Assembly: GCF_005221285.1 (NCBI RefSeq)
Contig: NZ_CP039886.1
Location: forward strand, 124,001 to 188,000
From: Neisseria flavescens
GTDB taxonomy: Bacteria; Pseudomonadota; Gammaproteobacteria; Burkholderiales; Neisseriaceae
Direction of reading: 5' to 3'
DNA length: 64,000 bases
Each line of letters opens with the position of its first letter. Position 1 is the first letter of the stretch. The notes beneath the pieces are model-generated. The model was not told where the DNA came from, searched no databases, and saw only the letters and a list, made by a program, of their open reading frames with translations. A program made the position numbers and the translations under genes. Below, piece by piece: positions 49,978 to 61,208 of the stretch.

Positions 49978-50685
49978 ATGGAAAAAATGAGTTTTGAAAT
50001 TTACCGTTACAACCCGGACGTTGATGCCAAGCCTTATATGCAGCGTTACGAATTGGAATTGGAACCGACCGACGTGAAACTTTTGGACGCGCTGGTGCGC
50101 CTGAAAGCACAAGACGATACTTTATCTTTCCGCCGCTCCTGCCGCGAAGGGATTTGCGGATCGGACGGTATGAACATCAACGGCAAAAACGGCTTGGCAT
50201 GTCTGACCGATCTGCGCAGCCTGAAACAACCGGTCAAAATCCGTCCTCTGCCAGGTCTGCCCGTTATCCGCGACCTGATTGTGGATATGACCCAATTCTT
50301 CAAACAATATCACTCCATCAAACCTTACGTTGTCAACGATAACCCTATCGATGCGGACAAAGAGCGTCTGCAAACTCAGGAAGAGCGTAAAGAGTTGGAC
50401 GGTTTGTACGAATGTATTTTGTGCGCCTGCTGTTCGACTGCCTGCCCATCATTCTGGTGGAACCCTGATAAATTCGTCGGTCCGTCTGGCTTGCTGAATG
50501 CTTACCGTTTCATTGCGGATAGCCGTGATACCATTACTAATGAGCGTTTGGATAATCTGAACGACCCATACCGTTTGTTTCGTTGCCACACCATTATGAA
50601 CTGCGTAGACGTATGTCCTAAACACTTGAATCCGACCCGAGCCATCGGTAAGATTAAAGAGATTATGTTGAAACGAGCCGTTTAA
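49978..50685 (+). CDS. sdhB: Succinate dehydrogenase iron-sulphur subunit
   Basis: 235 residues. 2Fe-2S ligands in SCREGICGSDGMN plus a downstream Cys; 4Fe-4S and 3Fe-4S ligands in CILCACCSTACPSFWW and NCVDVCPKHLNP. Start MEKMSFEIYRYNP with AAAAGGA upstream is preferred to the in-frame ATG at 49957. Confidence 0.98.
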   Translation: MEKMSFEIYRYNPDVDAKPYMQRYELELEPTDVKLLDALVRLKAQDDTLSFRRSCREGICGSDGMNINGKNGLACLTDLRSLKQPVKIRPLPGLPVIRDLIVDMTQFFKQYHSIKPYVVNDNPIDADKERLQTQEERKELDGLYECILCACCSTACPSFWWNPDKFVGPSGLLNAYRFIADSRDTITNERLDNLNDPYRLFRCHTIMNCVDVCPKHLNPTRAIGKIKEIMLKRAV

Positions 50686-50688
50686 GAA

Positions 50689-50937
50689 ATGATGGTTTTT
50701 GACGATATTGCCAAACGGAAAATCCGTTTTCAAACCCGCCGGGGATTGTTGGAATTAGACTTAATCTTCGGCAGGTTTATGGAAAAAGAATTCGAGCACC
50801 TGAGTGATCAGGAGTTGTCCGAATTTTCCGAAATCCTCGAATTTCAAGACCAAGAGTTACTTGCCTTGATTAACGGACATTCGGCGACGGACAAGAAACA
50901 CCTGATTCCCATGCTTGAAAAAATCAGACAGGCATGA
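50689..50937 (+). CDS. sdhE: SdhE flavinylation factor
   Basis: 82 residues (81 if the second ATG is used) of the SdhE/YgfY family, which promotes covalent FAD attachment to SdhA. The diagnostic RGxxE motif is present as TRRGLLELDLIFGRF; NGHSATDKKHLIPML follows. Three bases after sdhB. Confidence 0.95.
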   Translation: MMVFDDIAKRKIRFQTRRGLLELDLIFGRFMEKEFEHLSDQELSEFSEILEFQDQELLALINGHSATDKKHLIPMLEKIRQA

Positions 50938-51061
50938 CGTATTATAGAGCTTGTTTGCGATGCCAATCCGAACAAGCTCTTTCCATACGGAGGCCGTCTG
51001 AAAAAAAGGACCGTGCCGCTTGGGCGGCAACGAAAGCCCCAACTTACAAAGGAGTTTAAGA

Positions 51062-52345
51062 ATGTCTAAATCAGTCAAGCTCACCACCCCAAATCAAGAG
51101 ACCTTGGAACTGCCAGTATTGGAAGCAAGTATCGGCCATGATGTGGTTGATATCCGTACTTTGACTAAAAATACAGGTCTGTTTTCCTTCGACCCCGGAT
51201 TTGTGTCAACTGCAAGTTGCGAATCCAAAATCACTTATATTGATGGCGATGAAGGTCTGTTGTATTACCGTGGTTATCCTATCGAGCAGCTGGCAGAAAA
51301 ATCCGATTATTTGGAAGTTTGCTATCTGTTGATTTACGGCGAACTGCCTACCCTGGAACAGAAAAAAGAATTTGATGCCACAGTCAGTCGCCATACTATG
51401 CTGCATGAGCAGTTGACTTGGTTCTTCCGCGGTTTCCGTCGCGATGCGCATCCGATGGCGATGATGGTTGGCGTGGTTGGCGCTTTATCTGCTTTCTACC
51501 AAGACAGCCTGGATATTGCCAATCCTGAACACCGCAAAATTGCGATTTACCGCTTAATCTCCAAAATCCCGACAATTGCGGCAATGTGTTACCGTTATTC
51601 CAACGGTCTGCCGTTCAATTATCCAAAAAATAACCTTTCCTATGCTGAAAACTTCTTGTACATGATGTTTGCGACACCATGTGAAGAATATAAACCTAAT
51701 CCTGTATTGGCTCGCGCACTCGACCGCATCTTTATCTTGCATGCCGACCACGAGCAAAATGCTTCAACTTCGACTGTACGTTTGGCCGGCTCTTCAGGCG
51801 CAAACCCATTTGCCTGTATCGCTGCCGGTATCGCCTGTCTGTGGGGTGCTTCACACGGCGGTGCAAACGAAGCTGTGTTGAAGATGCTGGACGAAATCGG
51901 CGATGTATCTAATGTTGCCGCATACATGGAAGGTGTGAAACAACGCAAATACCGTCTGATGGGCTTCGGTCACCGCGTATACCGAAATATGGACCCACGA
52001 GCCAATATCATGCGCGAAACCTGTTATGAAGTCTTGAAAGAATTGGGCTTGGAAGACAGTCCTAAATTCAAGCTGGCGATGGAATTGGAACAAATTGCAC
52101 TGAAAGATCCATTCTTTGTTGAGCGCAAGCTGTATCCAAACGTCGATTTCTACTCCGGTATTGTCTTGTCCGCATTGGGTATTCCAACTGAAATGTTTAC
52201 CGTTATCTTCGCATTGTCGCGCAGTGTAGGTTGGATTTCTCATTGGCATGAAATGATTAGCGATCCGGCACTGAAAATCGGTCGCCCACGTCAACTGTAT
52301 ACCGGTGCAGAGCGTCGCGATTACGTTCCGGTAGATAAACGCTAA
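51062..52345 (+). CDS. gltA: Citrate synthase
   Basis: 427 residues of type II (hexameric, NADH-sensitive in relatives). Catalytic residues lie in [35 protein letters not shown] and [16 protein letters not shown] (Asp). Start [17 protein letters not shown] with AAGGAG upstream is preferred to ATG 51020. Confidence 0.98.
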   Translation: MSKSVKLTTPNQETLELPVLEASIGHDVVDIRTLTKNTGLFSFDPGFVSTASCESKITYIDGDEGLLYYRGYPIEQLAEKSDYLEVCYLLIYGELPTLEQKKEFDATVSRHTMLHEQLTWFFRGFRRDAHPMAMMVGVVGALSAFYQDSLDIANPEHRKIAIYRLISKIPTIAAMCYRYSNGLPFNYPKNNLSYAENFLYMMFATPCEEYKPNPVLARALDRIFILHADHEQNASTSTVRLAGSSGANPFACIAAGIACLWGASHGGANEAVLKMLDEIGDVSNVAAYMEGVKQRKYRLMGFGHRVYRNMDPRANIMRETCYEVLKELGLEDSPKFKLAMELEQIALKDPFFVERKLYPNVDFYSGIVLSALGIPTEMFTVIFALSRSVGWISHWHEMISDPALKIGRPRQLYTGAERRDYVPVDKR

Positions 52346-52554
52346 TAGACAATACATTAATATATTGTTGAAAAGTCGTTTGAAAAAATCGAATTGCCGT
52401 TTTCAATAAGGTTGGTCGTAATTAATTAAGTTGATAGCAGGTAATTTGATTTGAAATAGGGTAGAATAAAGTGTCATTTCAGACGGCCTGAATTCCGTTC
52501 GGAGAACACGGGATTCTACCCTTTGTTTATATTTTAAAGAAAAGAGCTCACGCC
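52346..52554. other. gltA-sucA intergenic region
   Basis: About 210 AT-rich bases with one uptake-sequence core (about 52481). A possible sucA promoter; nothing decisive is seen. Confidence 0.4.
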
Positions 52555-55383
52555 ATGATGGACGAAAAACTCAATTTCTCTTATCTGTTTGGTTCTAATG
52601 CGCCATACATCGAGGAGTTGTATGAAAAGTTTCTGGATAATTCGGAATCTGTCGATGAAAAATGGAAACAGTACTTTACCGATTTGAGTAAACAGCCGGG
52701 CGCAGTCGCTGTCGATGTTGCCCATACACCGATTCGTGAATCATTTGCCACTTTGGCTAAAAAGAAAATTGCCGCAGCCGTCGCAGGCGGTGTGGATGAG
52801 GCAATGATGAAAAAGCAAGTCAGCGTTTTGCGACTGATTTCTGCCTATCGTATCCAAGGCGTGGGTGCAGCCCAACTTGATCCGCTCAAACGTATCCCTC
52901 CTCAAAATATCGAAGCTCTCGATCCTAAATTCCACGGTCTGTCAGATGCCGATATGGCGCTTCAGTTCAATATGGGCGAGGGCGATTTTTCCGGTCAGAG
53001 CAAACTGCCTCTGTCCCAAATCATCAGCAACCTTAAACAAACCTACTGCGGCCATATCGCGGTAGAGTACATCTACATTCCAAATACCGAAGAGCGCCGC
53101 TGGGTTCGCAATTATTTTGAAAGCGTACTGTCTACGCCAAGCTACAACGTTGAACAAAAACGCCGTATCTTGAAAGAAATGACTGCTGCCGAAACTCTGG
53201 AACGCTACCTGCACACCAAATATGTCGGTCAAAAACGCTTTGGTGTAGAAGGTGGCGAAAGCGCGATTGCCGGTTTGAACTACCTGATTCAAAACGCCGG
53301 TAAAGACGGTGTGGAAGAAGTCATCATCGGTATGGCACACCGTGGCCGTCTGAATGTTTTAGTTAACATTTTGGGCAAAAAACCCGGCGATTTGTTCGCC
53401 GAATTTGAAGGTCGTGCCGAAATCAAACTGCCCAGCGGCGATGTGAAATACCATATGGGCTTCAGCTCCGATATTGCCACTCCGCACGGCCCGATGCACG
53501 TTTCTTTGGCGTTCAACCCGTCCCACTTGGAAATCGTTAACCCGGTAGTCGAAGGTTCTGCACGCGCCAAACAAAAACGTTTGGGCGAAAACGGCCGCGA
53601 TAAAGTCTTGCCCGTATTGATTCACGGCGACTCCGCATTTATCGGTTTGGGTGTCAACCAAGCAACATTTAACCTGTCTAAAACGCGCGGTTATACCACC
53701 GGCGGTACGGTTCACATCGTGATCAACAACCAAATCGGCTTTACCACTTCCGATATCCGCGATACCCGTTCAACCGTACACTGTACCGATATCGCGAAAA
53801 TGGTTTCCGCTCCGGTTATCCATGTGAACGGCGATGATCCCGAACGCGTTTGCTTTGCTATCCAAGCTGCTTTGGATTACCGCAAAAAATTCCATAAGGA
53901 CATCGTGATTGACGTTGTCTGCTACCGTAAATGGGGCCACAACGAGGGCGACGATCCTACCTTGACCCAACCGATGATGTACAAAAAAGTATCGCAACAC
54001 CCGGGTGCGCGTGCTTTGTACACCGAGCAACTGATTGCCGAAGGCGTGGTAACCCAAGCCGAGGCTGACGGTTACATCCAAGCATACCGTGATGCTTTGG
54101 ACAAAGGTGAACATGTTGAACAAACAACGTTGAGCAACTTCCAACGCACACAAATCGACTGGAGCAAATACCAAGGCAAAGATTGGCGGGAACACATCGA
54201 AACCGGTTTGCCTGCTGCGGATATTGAGCGTCTCACCGAGAAGTTTACCGCCGTACCGGAAGGCTTTGCCCTGCATCCGACTGCAAAACGTGTGATTGAA
54301 GCGCGTAAAGCCATGGCATCCGGCAAACAAGCCATCGACTGGGGTATGGCGGAAACCCTTGCATACGCCAGCCTCGTAACCAAAGGTCATGGCGTGCGTA
54401 TTTCCGGTGAGGACTCCGGCCGCGGTACATTCTCACACCGTCATGCAGTACTGCATGATCAAAACCGTGAAAAATGGGACGACGGTACTTATGTTCCTCT
54501 GCGCCATATGGGCGAAGGCATGGGCGAGTTCCTGGTTATCGACTCCATTTTGAACGAAGAAGCCGTGATGGCGTTCGAGTACGGCTTTGCCTGCTCCGCA
54601 CCTGACAAACTGACCATTTGGGAAGCTCAATTCGGTGACTTCGCCAACGGCGCGCAAGTGACTATTGACCAATTCCTGTCTTCAGGCGAAACCAAATGGG
54701 GTCGTTTGTGCGGCCTGACCACCATCCTGCCGCACGGTTACGACGGTCAAGGCCCTGAGCACTCTTCTGCACGCGTAGAGCGTTGGTTGCAACTGTGTTC
54801 TGAGAACAATATGCAAGTCATCATGCCGTCTGAAGCGTCGCAAATGTTCCACCTCTTGCAACGTCAAGTCTTGGGTTCATACCGCAAACCGCTAGTGATT
54901 TTCATGTCCAAACGCCTGTTGCGCTTCAAAGGGGCAATGAGCCCGCTGGAAAACTTCACCGAAGGTTCGACTTTCCGTCCGGTTATCGGCGATACCGCCG
55001 AACGCGCAAGCAACGACAGCGTGAAACGCGTGGTATTGTGTGCCGGTCAGGTTTACTATGACTTGGAAGCCGGCCGTGCCGAACGTAAACTGGAAGATGA
55101 TGTTGCGATTGTCCGCGTTGAGCAGCTGTATCCGTTCCCATACGACGAGGTTAAAGCCGAACTGGCGAAATATCCGAACGCAAAATCTGTGGTTTGGGCG
55201 CAAGAAGAGCCGAAAAACCAAGGCGCGTTCTACCAAATCCGCCACCGCATCGAAGACGTTATCAGCGAAGGGCAAAAACTGTCTTATGCCGGTCGTCCAA
55301 GCAGCGCATCGCCTGCAGTGGGCTACTCAAGCAAACACATTGCCCAATTGAAACAATTGGTTGAAGACGCTTTGGCGTTGTAA
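52555..55383 (+). CDS. sucA: 2-oxoglutarate dehydrogenase E1
   Basis: 942 residues; thiamine-diphosphate decarboxylase of the 2-oxoglutarate dehydrogenase complex. The N-terminal SYLFGSNAPYIEELYEKFL, IIGMAHRGRLNVLVN, VNGDDPERVCFAIQAA (TPP site) and VVWAQEEPKNQGAF are typical. Two adjacent ATGs begin it. sucB follows in about 100 bases. Confidence 0.98.
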   Translation: MMDEKLNFSYLFGSNAPYIEELYEKFLDNSESVDEKWKQYFTDLSKQPGAVAVDVAHTPIRESFATLAKKKIAAAVAGGVDEAMMKKQVSVLRLISAYRIQGVGAAQLDPLKRIPPQNIEALDPKFHGLSDADMALQFNMGEGDFSGQSKLPLSQIISNLKQTYCGHIAVEYIYIPNTEERRWVRNYFESVLSTPSYNVEQKRRILKEMTAAETLERYLHTKYVGQKRFGVEGGESAIAGLNYLIQNAGKDGVEEVIIGMAHRGRLNVLVNILGKKPGDLFAEFEGRAEIKLPSGDVKYHMGFSSDIATPHGPMHVSLAFNPSHLEIVNPVVEGSARAKQKRLGENGRDKVLPVLIHGDSAFIGLGVNQATFNLSKTRGYTTGGTVHIVINNQIGFTTSDIRDTRSTVHCTDIAKMVSAPVIHVNGDDPERVCFAIQAALDYRKKFHKDIVIDVVCYRKWGHNEGDDPTLTQPMMYKKVSQHPGARALYTEQLIAEGVVTQAEADGYIQAYRDALDKGEHVEQTTLSNFQRTQIDWSKYQGKDWREHIETGLPAADIERLTEKFTAVPEGFALHPTAKRVIEARKAMASGKQAIDWGMAETLAYASLVTKGHGVRISGEDSGRGTFSHRHAVLHDQNREKWDDGTYVPLRHMGEGMGEFLVIDSILNEEAVMAFEYGFACSAPDKLTIWEAQFGDFANGAQVTIDQFLSSGETKWGRLCGLTTILPHGYDGQGPEHSSARVERWLQLCSENNMQVIMPSEASQMFHLLQRQVLGSYRKPLVIFMSKRLLRFKGAMSPLENFTEGSTFRPVIGDTAERASNDSVKRVVLCAGQVYYDLEAGRAERKLEDDVAIVRVEQLYPFPYDEVKAELAKYPNAKSVVWAQEEPKNQGAFYQIRHRIEDVISEGQKLSYAGRPSSASPAVGYSSKHIAQLKQLVEDALAL

Positions 55384-55482
55384 GCCAAGTGGCATTCCGT
55401 CTGAGGCTGCTCAGGCGGAATGCCCATATGCAGAATGAAAAACACACAACAGGCCGTCTGAAAGGGCCATTGGAGACACAAA

Positions 55483-56667
55483 ATGATTATTGATGTAAAA
55501 GTACCTATGCTGTCTGAAAGCGTATCTGAAGGCACGCTCTTGGAATGGAAGAAAAAAGTTGGCGAAGCAGTTGCCCGTGACGAAATCCTGATCGATATCG
55601 AAACGGACAAAGTGGTTTTGGAAGTACCTTCTCCACAAGCCGGCGTATTGGTTGAAATCGTAGCGCAAGACGGTGAAACCGTTGTTGCCGACCAAGTTTT
55701 AGCACGCATCGATACCGCTGCTACTGCCGCTGCTGAAGCCCCAGCCGCCGCGCCTGCCGAAGCTACCCCAGCCGCCGCCGCTCCTGATGCTGCACAAAAC
55801 AACGCCGCTATGCCTGCTGCCGCCAAACTGGCTGCCGAGACCGGTGTTGACGTGAACGCATTGCAAGGTTCCGGCCGTGACGGTCGCGTATTGAAAGAAG
55901 ACGTACAAAATGCCGCTGCCAAACCTGCCGCAGCCGCTGCTCCTGCCGTTGCACTGCCTGCCGGCGCACGTCCTGAAGAACGCGTACCGATGAGCCGCCT
56001 GCGTGCCCGTGTTGCAGAACGTCTCCTGGCTTCTCAACAAGAAAACGCCATTTTGACTACATTCAACGAAGTCAACATGAAACCGATCATGGACTTGCGT
56101 GCGAAGTACAAAGAAAAATTCGAGAAAGAACACGGCGTAAAACTGGGCTTTATGTCCTTCTTCGTTAAAGCCGCTGTTGCCGCCCTGAAAAAATATCCGG
56201 TTGTGAATGCTTCTGTTGACGGCAAAGACATCGTGTACCACGGCTACTTCGACATCGGTATCGCAATTGGCAGCCCACGCGGTTTGGTTGTGCCAATTCT
56301 GCGTGATGCCGACCAAATGAGCATTGCCGACATCGAACAAGCAATTGTTGATTACGCGAAAAAAGCCAAAGACGGCAAAATCGCTATCGAAGATCTGACC
56401 GGCGGTACATTCAGTATTACCAACGGCGGTACTTTCGGTTCTATGATGTCTACCCCGATCATCAACCCACCTCAATCTGCGATTTTGGGTATGCACGCCA
56501 CTAAAGAGCGCGCTGTGGTTGAAAACGGTCAAGTTGTTGTCCGTCCAATGATGTATCTGGCTCTGTCTTACGACCACCGTATCATTGACGGTCGCGAAGC
56601 TGTATTGACCTTGGTAGCCATTAAAGACGCGTTGGAAGACCCAGCCCGCCTGTTGTTGGATCTGTAA
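55483..56667 (+). CDS. sucB: Dihydrolipoyl succinyltransferase E2
   Basis: 394 residues. One lipoyl domain with the lipoylated Lys in [12 protein letters not shown] (about 43), an Ala/Pro linker rich in [14 protein letters not shown], a peripheral-subunit-binding domain ([13 protein letters not shown]), and a catalytic domain ending with [14 protein letters not shown] (catalytic His/Asp). AGGAGA-like RBS upstream. Confidence 0.98.
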   Translation: MIIDVKVPMLSESVSEGTLLEWKKKVGEAVARDEILIDIETDKVVLEVPSPQAGVLVEIVAQDGETVVADQVLARIDTAATAAAEAPAAAPAEATPAAAAPDAAQNNAAMPAAAKLAAETGVDVNALQGSGRDGRVLKEDVQNAAAKPAAAAAPAVALPAGARPEERVPMSRLRARVAERLLASQQENAILTTFNEVNMKPIMDLRAKYKEKFEKEHGVKLGFMSFFVKAAVAALKKYPVVNASVDGKDIVYHGYFDIGIAIGSPRGLVVPILRDADQMSIADIEQAIVDYAKKAKDGKIAIEDLTGGTFSITNGGTFGSMMSTPIINPPQSAILGMHATKERAVVENGQVVVRPMMYLALSYDHRIIDGREAVLTLVAIKDALEDPARLLLDL

Positions 56668-56670
56668 TCG

Positions 56671-56712
56671 TTTCAGACGGCCTTTTATTTGTTAATGAAA
56701 AGGCCGTCTGAA
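56671..56712 (+). terminator. Uptake-sequence inverted pair after sucB
   Basis: TTTCAGACGGCCTTTT and AAAAGGCCGTCTGAA separated by ATTTGTTAATG; a Correia element follows at once. Confidence 0.65.
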
Positions 56713-56716
56713 TTTT

Positions 56717-56823
56717 TATAGTGGATTAAATTTAAACCAGTACGGCGTTGCCTCGCCTTGCCGTACTATCTGTACTGTCTGCGGCTTCGTCGCCTTGTCC
56801 TGATTTAAATTTAATCCACTATA
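56717..56823. mobile_element. Correia repeat enclosed element, short (107 bp) form
   Basis: Ends TATAGTGGATTAAATTTAAA and its inverse (TTTAAATTTAATCCACTATA), interior ACCAGTACGGCGTTGCCTCG, with TACTATCTGTACTGTCTGCG and GGCTTCGTCGCCTTGTCC, all characteristic of Correia elements. The central part present in the roughly 155-bp class is absent. TA at each end fits a TA target duplication. It is a non-autonomous miniature element that can carry promoters and RNase III sites; here it lies between sucB and lpdA. Confidence 0.93.
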
Positions 56824-56877
56824 TTTAGATGTAGCGTAATGTAGTATCGTGCTACAATAGGCTCAACGAACGATTGA

Positions 56878-56937
56878 GGCCGTCTGAAACATTTGATTCG
56901 AATGAATCGACAGATATAGACTTTCAGACGGCCTTTT
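56878..56937. repeat. Inverted uptake-sequence pair upstream of lpdA
   Basis: AGGCCGTCTGAAA and TTTCAGACGGCCTTTTC flank an inner imperfect hairpin (GATTCGAATGAATC). Confidence 0.7.
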
Positions 56938-57031
56938 CTTAAAACCATCAAAACGCAGTCATTCAAAATAAAAAAGAAACAAAAAGTATCGTTTTTATTT
57001 TGAGATACTGCCAAAAGCAAAGGATGACACG

Positions 57032-58465
57032 ATGTCTCAATATGATGTAGTAGTGATTGGTGCAGGCCCGGGCGGATACGTTGCCGCTATCCGTGCCGCG
57101 CAACTGGGTTTCAAAACTGCCTGTGTCGATGCAGGCGTTAACAAAGCAGGCAATGCCCCTGCATTGGGCGGTACTTGCTTGAACGTAGGCTGTATTCCTT
57201 CCAAAGCCCTGTTGCAATCCAGCGAACATTTCCACGCCGCGCAACACGATTTTGCCGAACACGGTATCACTGTCGGCGACGTAAAATTCGACGCGGCCAA
57301 AATGATTGAGCGCAAAGATGCCATCGTGACCAAACTGACCGGCGGCGTGAAATTCCTGTTTCAAAAAAATAAAGTAACCAGCCTGTTCGGTACGGCTTCC
57401 TTTGCCGGTAAAAATGGCGATGCTTATCAAATCGAAGTCGATAACAAAGGCGAGAAAACCGTTATCGAAGCCAAACACGTCATCGTAGCCACCGGTTCCG
57501 TACCGCGTCCGCTGCCACAAGTCACTATCGACAATGTGAACGTATTGGACAACGAAGGCGCATTGAACCTGATCGAAGTACCTGCCAAACTCGGCGTGAT
57601 CGGTTCCGGCGTGATTGGTTTGGAAATGGGTTCCGTATGGAACCGCGTGGGTGCAGAAGTTACCATTCTTGAAGCTGCGCCGACCTTCTTGGCTGCCGCC
57701 GACCAACAAATCGCCAAAGAAGCCTTCAAATACTTTACCAAAGAGCAAGGCTTGAGCATTGAATTGGGTGTGAAAATCGGCGACATCAAATCTGAAGGCA
57801 AAGGCGTTTCTGTTGCTTACGAAACTGCTGCCGGCGAAGCCAAAACCGAAGTATTCGACAAACTGATTGTTGCCATCGGCCGTATTCCAAACACCAAAGG
57901 CCTGAACGCCGAAGCCGTAGGCTTGGAAAAAGACGAGCGCGGCTTTATCAAAGTAGATGGCGAATGCCGTACCAACCTGCCTAATGTATGGGCAATCGGT
58001 GACGTGGTTCGCGGCCCGATGTTGGCACACAAAGCCAGCGACGAAGGTGTTGCCGTTGCCGAGCGCATTGCCGGTCAAAAACCGCATATCGACTTCAACA
58101 ACGTACCGTTTGTGATTTACACCGACCCTGAAATCGCTTGGGTGGGTAAAACCGAAGAGCAGCTCAAAGCCGAAGGCGTGGAGTACAAAAAAGGTACTTC
58201 AGGTTTCGGTGCGAATGGTCGCGCATTGGCCATGGGCAAAGCCAAAGGTACGGTTAAAGTATTGGCAGATGCCAAAACCGACCGTATCTTGGGCGTACAC
58301 ATGATTGGCCCGGTTGTCAGCGAATTGGTTACCGAAGGCGTGACTGCGCTCGAATTCTTCGCCAGCAGCGAAGACATCGCCCGCATTATCCATGCCCACC
58401 CAACCTTGTCCGAAGTGGTTCACGAAGCTGCATTGGCGGCCGACAAACGCGCTTTGCACGGTTGA
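57032..58465 (+). CDS. lpdA: Dihydrolipoyl dehydrogenase E3
   Basis: 477 residues; FAD enzyme that reoxidises lipoamide with NAD. Redox-active disulphide in [19 protein letters not shown] site [16 protein letters not shown], and C-terminal catalytic [15 protein letters not shown]. No lipoyl domain is fused at the N-terminus, as the protein starts directly at [12 protein letters not shown]. It follows sucB but is separated by 364 bases with a Correia element, so it may have its own promoter. Confidence 0.98.
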   Translation: MSQYDVVVIGAGPGGYVAAIRAAQLGFKTACVDAGVNKAGNAPALGGTCLNVGCIPSKALLQSSEHFHAAQHDFAEHGITVGDVKFDAAKMIERKDAIVTKLTGGVKFLFQKNKVTSLFGTASFAGKNGDAYQIEVDNKGEKTVIEAKHVIVATGSVPRPLPQVTIDNVNVLDNEGALNLIEVPAKLGVIGSGVIGLEMGSVWNRVGAEVTILEAAPTFLAAADQQIAKEAFKYFTKEQGLSIELGVKIGDIKSEGKGVSVAYETAAGEAKTEVFDKLIVAIGRIPNTKGLNAEAVGLEKDERGFIKVDGECRTNLPNVWAIGDVVRGPMLAHKASDEGVAVAERIAGQKPHIDFNNVPFVIYTDPEIAWVGKTEEQLKAEGVEYKKGTSGFGANGRALAMGKAKGTVKVLADAKTDRILGVHMIGPVVSELVTEGVTALEFFASSEDIARIIHAHPTLSEVVHEAALAADKRALHG

Positions 58466-58471
58466 TAGACA

Positions 58472-58505
58472 TTAAGGCCGTCTGAAACTTTTCAGACGGC
58501 CTTAA
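58472..58505 (+). terminator. Uptake-sequence hairpin after lpdA
   Basis: TTAAGGCCGTCTGAAA and TTTCAGACGGCCTTAA with a tiny loop; no clear T run. Confidence 0.6.
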
Positions 58506-58589
58506 GGCCTTCGACAAATTGAATGTTCCGAGAGCTTCGTTTTCTGATTTATAATTCCGTCAGACAAACAAACAGCATTTACATTCATT

Positions 58590-58877
58590 ATGAACAAAGA
58601 AATAGTCGGTATTTTCTTTATACCGATGGGCATCATCAGCATGTGTATGGCCGCATTGTGGCAGATGTATGTGATGATGACCGAAACTTATACGCTCAAC
58701 CGTTTCAAAGATAAAGAATTGGTTTGGCGCGTGGCATTGTTGTTTATCAGTTTCAGCCTTGCCGTTTATCTGCTTTGCCCGAATTCGCGTAAAAAAGGCA
58801 TTGTCTTTTTTATTCTCGGGGGAGGCGGTGCAGCCATGTATCTGCTGGCGCGGATGTGGTTGCCCTTCAGTAAATAG
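58590..58877 (+). CDS. Small hypothetical membrane protein
   Basis: 95 residues with three hydrophobic helices (about 7-30, 46-65, 72-92) and a basic loop (CPNSRKKG). No family is recognised. It lies between lpdA and sucC; function unknown. Confidence 0.7.
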   Translation: MNKEIVGIFFIPMGIISMCMAALWQMYVMMTETYTLNRFKDKELVWRVALLFISFSLAVYLLCPNSRKKGIVFFILGGGGAAMYLLARMWLPFSK

Positions 58878-58948
58878 TAGGGCCGTCTGAAAATATGGGA
58901 TTGCCCGCAGGGCGATTCCTAAAACCCACTCACCTTAAGGAGAAATCC

Positions 58949-60115
58949 ATGAATTTACACGAGTATCAGGCTAAAGAACTGCTGGCTAGCTACGGTTTGC
59001 CCGTACAAGGCGGTATTTTGGCACACAACGGCGAAGAAGCCGCTGCAGCTTACGATAAATTGGGCGGCAAATTCGCTGTTGTCAAAGCACAAGTACACGC
59101 CGGCGGCCGCGGTAAAGCGGGCGGCGTAAAAGTCGTTAAAAGCCGCGAAGAAGCTAAAGAAGTGGCTGAAAGCCTGATTGGCACCAACTTGGTAACTTAC
59201 CAAACCGATGCCAACGGCCAACCTGTCAACAGCGTTTTGGTTTGCGAAGACATGTATCCGGTTCAAACCGAGCTGTACTTGGGCGCAGTGGTTGACCGTT
59301 CTACCCGCCGCGTTACATTCATGGCTTCTACCGAAGGCGGCGTGGAAATTGAAAAAGTTGCTGCCGAAACTCCTGAAAAAATCTTCAAAGTAACCGTTGA
59401 TCCGCTGGTCGGCCTGCAACCTTGCCAAGCTCGCGAAGTTGCCTTCCAACTGGGCTTGAAAGACAAACAAATCAACGAGTTCGTCAAACTGATGACTGGC
59501 GCGTACAAAGCGTTTGTCGAAAACGACTTCGCACTGTTTGAAGTAAACCCACTGGCAGTTCGAGAAAACGGCGCACTGGCTTGCGTGGACGGCAAAATCG
59601 GTATCGACAGCAACGCGCTCTACCGCCTGCCGAAAATTGCCGCTTTGCGCGACAAATCTCAAGAAAACGAACGTGAGCTGAAAGCTTCTGAATTCGACCT
59701 GAACTATGTTGCCCTGGAAGGCAACATCGGCTGTATGGTTAACGGTGCCGGTTTGGCGATGGCCACTATGGACATCATCAAACTCAAAGGCGGCCAACCT
59801 GCCAACTTCTTGGACGTCGGCGGCGGCGCAACCAAAGACCGCGTGGTTGAAGCGTTCAAACTGATTCTGGAAGACAAATCCGTTAAAGGCGTATTGATCA
59901 ACATCTTCGGCGGTATCGTACGTTGCGACATGATTGCGGAAGCCATCGTGGCAGCCGTTAAAGAAATCAACGTCAACGTTCCTGTCGTTGTTCGTTTGGA
60001 AGGTAACAACGCCGAACTCGGCGCGAAAATCCTGAACGAATCAGGTCTGAAACTGACTTCTGCAGACGGCCTGAATGACGCAGCCGAAAAAATTGTTGCA
60101 GCCGTAAACGCCTAA
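58949..60115 (+). CDS. sucC: Succinyl-CoA synthetase beta subunit
   Basis: 388 residues. ATP-grasp domain ([32 protein letters not shown]), the conserved FEVNPLAV and [15 protein letters not shown], and the C-terminal CoA-side domain with [10 protein letters not shown]. Start [12 protein letters not shown] with AAGGAGAAA upstream is preferred to ATG 58895. sucD starts 10 bases after the stop. Confidence 0.98.
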   Translation: MNLHEYQAKELLASYGLPVQGGILAHNGEEAAAAYDKLGGKFAVVKAQVHAGGRGKAGGVKVVKSREEAKEVAESLIGTNLVTYQTDANGQPVNSVLVCEDMYPVQTELYLGAVVDRSTRRVTFMASTEGGVEIEKVAAETPEKIFKVTVDPLVGLQPCQAREVAFQLGLKDKQINEFVKLMTGAYKAFVENDFALFEVNPLAVRENGALACVDGKIGIDSNALYRLPKIAALRDKSQENERELKASEFDLNYVALEGNIGCMVNGAGLAMATMDIIKLKGGQPANFLDVGGGATKDRVVEAFKLILEDKSVKGVLINIFGGIVRCDMIAEAIVAAVKEINVNVPVVVRLEGNNAELGAKILNESGLKLTSADGLNDAAEKIVAAVNA

Positions 60116-60125
60116 GGAGAAAAGA

Positions 60126-61016
60126 ATGAGCGTATTGATTAATAAAGACACCAAAGTATTGGTTCAAGGTTTCACCGGTAAAAACGGTACTTTCCACTCC
60201 GAACAAGCTCTGGCTTACGGCACTAAAGTTGTCGGCGGCGTTACCCCGGGCAAAGGCGGTCAAACCCACCTGAACCTGCCTGTGTTCAACACCATGAAAG
60301 AAGCCGTTAAAGAAACCGGCGCGGACGCATCTGTAATTTACGTTCCCGCTCCGTTTGTTTTGGATTCTATCGTTGAAGCCGTTGATTCAGGCGTAGGCTT
60401 GGTCGTTGTGATTACCGAAGGCGTGCCTACTCTGGACATGCTCAAAGCCAAACGTTACTTGGAAACCAACGGCAACGGCACACGTTTGGTCGGCCCTAAC
60501 TGCCCGGGCGTGATTACTCCGGGCGAGTGCAAAATCGGCATTATGCCGGGCCACATCCACCAACCTGGCCGCATCGGTATTATTTCCCGCTCCGGTACAT
60601 TGACTTACGAAGCTGTGGCACAAACCACCAAACTGGGCTTGGGTCAATCAACCTGTATCGGTATAGGCGGCGACCCGATTCCTGGTATGAACCAAATCGA
60701 CGCACTGAAACTCTTCCAAGAAGACCCAGATACCGACGCCATCATCATGATTGGTGAAATCGGTGGTACTGCGGAAGAAGAAGCAGCCGAATACATCCAA
60801 TCCAATGTAACCAAACCTGTTGTCGGCTACATCGCCGGCGTTACCGCTCCTAAAGGCAAACGTATGGGACACGCCGGTGCGATTATTTCCGGCGGCAAAG
60901 GTACTGCCGAAGAAAAATTCGCCGCGTTTGAAAAAGCCGGTATCGCTTACACCCGCAGCCCTGCCGAATTGGGCACGACGATGCTGGAAGTGTTGAAAGC
61001 AAAAGGTTTGGCATAA
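60126..61016 (+). CDS. sucD: Succinyl-CoA synthetase alpha subunit
   Basis: 296 residues. CoA-binding [19 protein letters not shown], the [15 protein letters not shown] phosphate loop and the phosphorylated active-site His in [28 protein letters not shown] precedes the ATG. Ends the TCA cluster. Confidence 0.98.
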   Translation: MSVLINKDTKVLVQGFTGKNGTFHSEQALAYGTKVVGGVTPGKGGQTHLNLPVFNTMKEAVKETGADASVIYVPAPFVLDSIVEAVDSGVGLVVVITEGVPTLDMLKAKRYLETNGNGTRLVGPNCPGVITPGECKIGIMPGHIHQPGRIGIISRSGTLTYEAVAQTTKLGLGQSTCIGIGGDPIPGMNQIDALKLFQEDPDTDAIIMIGEIGGTAEEEAAEYIQSNVTKPVVGYIAGVTAPKGKRMGHAGAIISGGKGTAEEKFAAFEKAGIAYTRSPAELGTTMLEVLKAKGLA

Positions 61017-61040
61017 GACTTAGGTCTTTAAGCTGAGTTG

Positions 61041-61076
61041 AAAAGGCCGTCTGAAGTTTTCAGACGGCCTTTTTTA
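61041..61076 (+). terminator. Terminator after sucD
   Basis: AAAAGGCCGTCTGAA and TTCAGACGGCCTTTTTT form a strong hairpin with T run. Confidence 0.85.
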
Positions 61077-61208
61077 AATTCCATTTGCTTGTTTTCAGAA
61101 TAAGCACTTAATTTTATTTAAATTAACGTTTATTTTGGAATAAACGGTTATAATTTATTAACAGATAAACAGTCTGTAACCATATCAACCTATATCAAGG
61201 AGAAAAGC

